From: Platerodrilus igneus
Taxonomy: Eukaryota > Arthropoda > Insecta > Coleoptera > Lycidae
NCBI GenBank assembly: GCA_036346225.1
Contig: JARFIW010000003.1
Coordinates: forward strand, 6,111,501 to 6,175,500
Length of the DNA: 64,000 nucleotides
Direction of reading: 5' to 3'
Positions 60,851-64,000 of the stretch are shown here, in pieces (the stretch's first letter is position 1; each line of letters opens with the position of its first letter). A program made the translations under genes and the position numbers. The notes below the pieces were generated by a model. The model did no database searches, was not told the DNA's origin, and was given only the letters and a program-made list of their open reading frames with translations.

Positions 60851-61090
60851 TTATCTCGAAAGATGCGTTGGCTAGACAAAGAAAACTATTTGGTTCAGAT
60901 GAAAGATAAAAAAAAAAATGGCTAGTCGAAGAAAACTATTTGGTCCAGAATGTTAGCGGTAAAAAATCTTAAAATAGGTTTATCTCGTGTGTGGAAATGT
61001 GGATGCTCATTTATCTCGAAAGATGAAAATTTAAGAGATATTTATCTCGAAAGATGAAAATGGTTAGTCGAAGAAAACTTTTGGTCCAGA
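60851..61090 (+). repeat. Short repeat, three copies of two motifs
   Basis: TTATCTCGAAAGATG occurs at about 60851, 61011 and 61042. GAAGAAAACTATTTGGTCCAGA or close variants occur at about 60877, 60928 and 61070. The spacing is irregular. I do not recognise the family. Confidence 0.7.
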
Positions 61091-61138
61091 TGTGTGTGGA
61101 AATGTGGATGCTGGTGGAAATGTGGGCCTGGGTTGCCT

Positions 61139-61590
61139 GATTTTCCTCTACTGTTAGTTATTAGAAATTCAAATAATATTATTTTATTAGATTGGTATCA
61201 AAAACCAACTAACTCTGGTAGGTACTTAAATTACTTCTCATATCACTCTTACAAAATAAAAATAAATTTTATTTTAACGCTAAAAACAGAATTAAAACAA
61301 TAAGTCACCATACATTTTATCAAAAATTTAAACAAACTTTTAATATCCTAATAAAAACAACTATCCTCCACAATTAATAAAACGTCTTTTATATAACCAC
61401 AATGCAGAAACTATGGATAATAATACACAAAACAACACAAATAATAATAGTAAACAAATAGACACTACAGTTACATTCAAATCTCTTCCATACATTGAAC
61501 ACCTTACACCAAAACTAACTAATGTATTTAATAAATTTAACATAAAAATAACTTCTAAAAATACTTTAACTTAAATTACCTTTTCTCTAA
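61139..61590 (+). pseudogene. Penelope RT C-terminal fragment and linker
   Basis: LLVIRNSNNIILLDWYQKPT followed by NSGRYLNYFSYHS is the highly characteristic W-Y-x-K-P-T-x-S-G-R-Y-L-N motif of Penelope-type RTs. The frame then decays, with stops at 61301 and after, and reappears as TVTFKSLPYIEHLTPKLTNV, the same LPYI..LTP linker seen in the other Penelope element. It is broken and lacks the catalytic palm. Confidence 0.85.
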
Positions 61591-61632
61591 AATTAAAGAC
61601 AAAACTCAATTTTAAATAAAAGAAATATCATA

Positions 61633-61986
61633 TATAAGATCAATTGTCTGGATTGCAATGAATGTTACGTAGGGCAAAGCAAACAAACACTTAAACAACG
61701 AATAACCCAACATAAGAGCGATATACGTATAAAACCCAATGCTTGTGCCCTATGTGTACACGCAAATACTAAAAAACATAAAATAGATTTTAACAATCCA
61801 ATTATATTACAGATAGAAGACAAAAAATCAAAAAGAGAGTTTCTAGAAATGTGTCACATATACCAACAAAAAAATACTATGAACAAAAGAACAGATGTTA
61901 ATGACTTAAATTGTATCTACACGTATCTTCTAAATATCACAAATAAAAACAACCATACAACAACAAATTTATCAATGGATCTATAA
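61633..61986 (+). CDS. GIY-YIG endonuclease domain of second Penelope element
   Basis: One uninterrupted frame of 117 codons to TAA at 61984-61986, with no ATG near its start because it is the C-terminal part of a longer protein. It reads YKINCLDCNECYVGQSKQTL (the GIY-YIG core in its Y-V-G form, with three cysteines before it). RITQHKSDIRIK follows with the conserved Arg and His, then CALCVHANTKKHKIDF and ILQIEDKKSKREFLEM with the conserved Glu. It would nick DNA at integration. The upstream RT is disrupted, so the domain is open but orphaned. Confidence 0.82.
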   Translation, partial: YKINCLDCNECYVGQSKQTLKQRITQHKSDIRIKPNACALCVHANTKKHKIDFNNPIILQIEDKKSKREFLEMCHIYQQKNTMNKRTDVNDLNCIYTYLLNITNKNNHTTTNLSMDL

Positions 61987-62354
61987 GATAAATTTCTCTT
62001 AAATATATTACAAACAAAAAAAAAAAAAACACACACAGAAACACACACTACACACACATACAGACTCATACATACACTCACAGTGTTACACGCAGGTACA
62101 TACATAGTTATAATAAACATTTTTTAAGGTTGCCTTTTAATAACAATTTCTATCAAACTTTTGACTTTTATTTATTATCAATATTTTATATACATACGAT
62201 TTTTATCTCTTGTTGTAATTTGGCGTTGTTATATACATTTTAAAAATTTATAACGAAAATAACTTTTATGTTAATTGCCAATTTTATTATATAACCTCAC
62301 CTTAGTAAGTATAAAATATGATTTACTATTTATTCATCAATTTTGTAATTGTAG

Positions 62355-62392
62355 TACCTTTGAAAAGGATTAAAATAAATCCGAAAGCTCAG
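62355..62392 (+). other. Possible hammerhead-like remnant in second Penelope terminus
   Basis: GGATT (62367-62371) pairs with AATCC (62378-62382), followed at once by GAAA (62383-62386) and GCTC. The order is stem II, GAAA, stem III strand. The expected CUGAUGA before the stem reads TTTGAAAA, so the catalytic core is not intact. Confidence 0.3.
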
Positions 62393-62446
62393 GTTTATAA
62401 AAAGAGTTTTCTTAAATAATCCAGCCGACCTAAAACCCACAATACT

Positions 62447-62454
<8 letters not shown>

Positions 62455-62495
<41 letters not shown>
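62455..62495. repeat. (AT)n microsatellite
   Basis: Pure AT run directly after the Penelope terminus. Confidence 0.95.
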
Positions 62496-62499
<4 letters not shown>

Positions 62500-62586
62500 A
62501 TAAGAGGAAACAATAACTTTGACTTTTATGCAAATCCCAAATGATCATTTCAAATCGAGCTAGTAATTGAAAGATGGAAAATATAA

Positions 62587-62660
62587 GGTCCGAGATAGGA
62601 CTCAAACCTATATCTTAGTTTTTCGCGGACCATGCGTTTTCCAATTACGCCACCGAGACC
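62587..62660 (-). ncRNA. tRNA-like sequence, probably a SINE head (minus)
   Basis: The minus strand gives a 74-nt tRNA-like fold. The acceptor pairs GGTCTCG with TCGGACC (four Watson-Crick pairs, two wobbles, one mismatch). Box A is TGGCGTAATTGG, and the T arm is perfect (ATAGG, loop TTTGAGT, CCTAT). The anticodon arm does not form cleanly. The 5' half resembles tRNA-Asn (GTCTC.GTGGCG.AAT.GG). There is no intact anticodon, so this is a tRNA pseudogene or SINE promoter and not a working tRNA. Confidence 0.6.
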
Positions 62661-62890
62661 GATGACGACAATTGGAAAATTTACAAATCTAAATCATGCA
62701 CGTGTACACAACCACACATCAACCTAACTTTCAATTACGTTTGACATTTGTGTCAATCGTATCTGACAGTGCCAAGTGTTTGATTTATGTCAGTTATAAA
62801 CAGTAAACAACGCTCAAAATTACGGCTATAAATCCAGTATTAAGTATGTAGATATATTAGGTAGTTAATTACACAAGGTAAGTTAATAAA

Positions 62891-62965
62891 TATCTCGGTG
62901 GCGTGATTGAAAAACGCATGGTGCGGCAAATACGAAGATACAGGTTCATGTCCTGTTGACGGTTA
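62891..62965 (+). ncRNA. tRNA-like sequence, probably a SINE head (plus)
   Basis: Related to the minus-strand copy at 62587-62660 but in opposite orientation: TCTCGGTGGCGTGATTGAAA, a shared AACGCATGGT, and a perfect T arm (ACAGG, loop TTCATGT, CCTGT). Box B is GGTTCATGTCC. The acceptor is poor. Confidence 0.55.
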
Positions 62966-64000
62966 TAAAAGAAGCTTGCAAACAAGGAAACAAATAGGGG
63001 TTATTAGATAGCATGTGTATAAGTGGAATGGAAATAAAACGTGTCAAAATAGGCGTAGTTTAAACGGTAACTTTTGTCAACTGGAGTGGATATACACAAC
63101 GTTATTGGAGTGGGATGTTTGAATAAAACGAAGACGTTTTAGTACTGGTGTGTGTTGTTGTGAGCGTTAAACTTGTGTTTTTGGAGAAAATCGTGGCGGT
63201 TACAAATAAAATACATAGAATTGATTTTACGTAAGTTTGTTGGTGTGGGGCAGTTTTTGGAAACGGTGGCCGTTGGAAGTGTTACGAAGAAATGTAGTTT
63301 GTAAGATTTTGAGTGATTTTAAGAATTGGTATGAATTGTTTGTATTAAAGGAAATTTGAGTGTGCAAGGTATGCAATTTGAAATGGAGTAGATGTCAGTA
63401 TTTGGTTGGTTTGGTTGATTACCAACTATTTATGATATTGGTAGAAGAGGTTTGGAGTTTGAATGCACTATCAAATTGGTAGACGAGATGACTTCTTGGT
63501 AATATGGTTGCAGCTTGCAGTTGCGGTTTATTGCGATCCAGATTAGGGTGTTCCTGAATGCAGTAGTCTTCAATACAATGGTAGTTAGCCCGTGGGTGAA
63601 CATGGAATCCAGGTAACTTATGCTTTTCGTTGTATATGTGTGTAAATAGGCGCTTAATGACTTGATGCATTGGGGGTATAATTTTATGAACTAAAAGGAC
63701 AAACAGGGGAAGAATTACGGAATCAACTTTTTAAACTGAGTTATTTTTACTGTATTTTATGTGGGAATTGATGATGCGAAGTGATTTATGGCATTTGTAA
63801 TATTTGATTTGTGTACAAGGTAAAAGGGTCTTTTTGATTAATGTTGTGCTAAAATTAGCACGAAAGAGTTAGGTTTACTTTGAACTCATATTGAACCACG
63901 ATTAAAGTAAAAAATGTGGTAGAGCCCTATTACTTTCTATGATTTAATTAATTGGAAAATTTTACCTGAGGCAATTATTGATATAGAAATATACTGTTAA
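62966..64000. other. Unassigned DNA, one unrecognised open frame
   Basis: G/T-rich on the plus strand. A minus-strand frame at 63419-63670 (83 codons, KLPGFHVHPRANYHCIEDYC and a His/Gln-rich remainder) has more mixed composition than the other orphans here. It could be an exon or a transposon piece, but I recognise no domain and do not call it a gene. Confidence 0.35.

Larger units (their letters stand above)
60111..61138. other. Ordinary DNA with a hairpin and short repeats
   Basis: Normal base composition resumes. It contains a perfect hairpin (60296-60326) and a small three-copy repeat (60851-61090), both entered separately. No gene is seen. Confidence 0.5.
61139..62454 (+). mobile_element. 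Second Penelope-like element, 5'-truncated
   Basis: Different in sequence from the element at 12.8-14.4 kb. It holds an RT C-terminal piece, linker, GIY-YIG domain and a terminus ending next to a TA tract, as in the first element. The RT palm is missing at the 5' end, and no inverted arm is visible. Confidence 0.8.

Noticed and set aside
62587..62660. Functional tRNA gene
   Set aside because: Acceptor has a mismatch and wobbles and the anticodon arm does not form, so a SINE head or tRNA pseudogene fits better.

Overview
This window looks like transposon-rich, AT-rich heterochromatin or intergenic DNA from an arthropod, most likely an insect with a large genome. The basis is the mix of element families: RTE-type LINEs, Penelope-like elements with GIY-YIG endonucleases, piggyBac, two mariner-type transposons, a Crypton-like recombinase relic and a Ty3/Gypsy-type LTR retroelement with a tRNA-Arg-like primer site, plus long (TA)n tracts. 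I found no host protein-coding gene that I could support. Nearly every open frame that matches something is a piece of a mobile element, and most are broken.

Layout. 1-2.7 kb: microsatellites and a tRNA-derived SINE. 2.7-7.9 kb: two internally rearranged RTE-type LINE copies on the minus strand, each bounded by its own 11-bp target duplication. 9.9-11.9 kb: a decayed piggyBac transposase (minus). 12.8-14.45 kb: a Penelope-like element whose ~0.67-kb arms form a large inverted repeat. 14.48-15.71 kb: a mariner-type element with intact TIRs and a TA target, inserted in the (TA)n tract next to the Penelope element. 20.07-20.45 kb: a Crypton-type tyrosine recombinase fossil. 21.4 and 24.1 kb: two more SINE pieces. 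26.58-28.75 kb: a second mariner-type element with unusually long (~0.56-0.58 kb) inverted termini.

30.4-60.1 kb is one huge block made of a single LTR retroelement repeated head to tail. Three stretches are well preserved (30.39-33.69, 41.63-44.31 and 52.08-55.24 kb). The rest is the same element in the same register but riddled with indels. The unit has an LTR of about 1.4 kb, a PBS, gag, protease, an RT cut off before its catalytic YxDD box, a cytosine-depleted tail, a polypurine tract and then the next LTR. The unit is therefore a non-autonomous, internally deleted derivative. In the 46.7-47.5 kb LTR copy, almost every difference from the good copies is a small deletion. In the 52-55 kb copy they are mostly single-base insertions. 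That pattern fits poor assembly consensus over a real tandem repeat better than natural decay.

60.1-64 kb: ordinary sequence resumes, with a perfect 14-bp hairpin, a short unknown repeat, a second Penelope family (RT tail and an open GIY-YIG domain) and a divergent pair of tRNA-like SINE heads.
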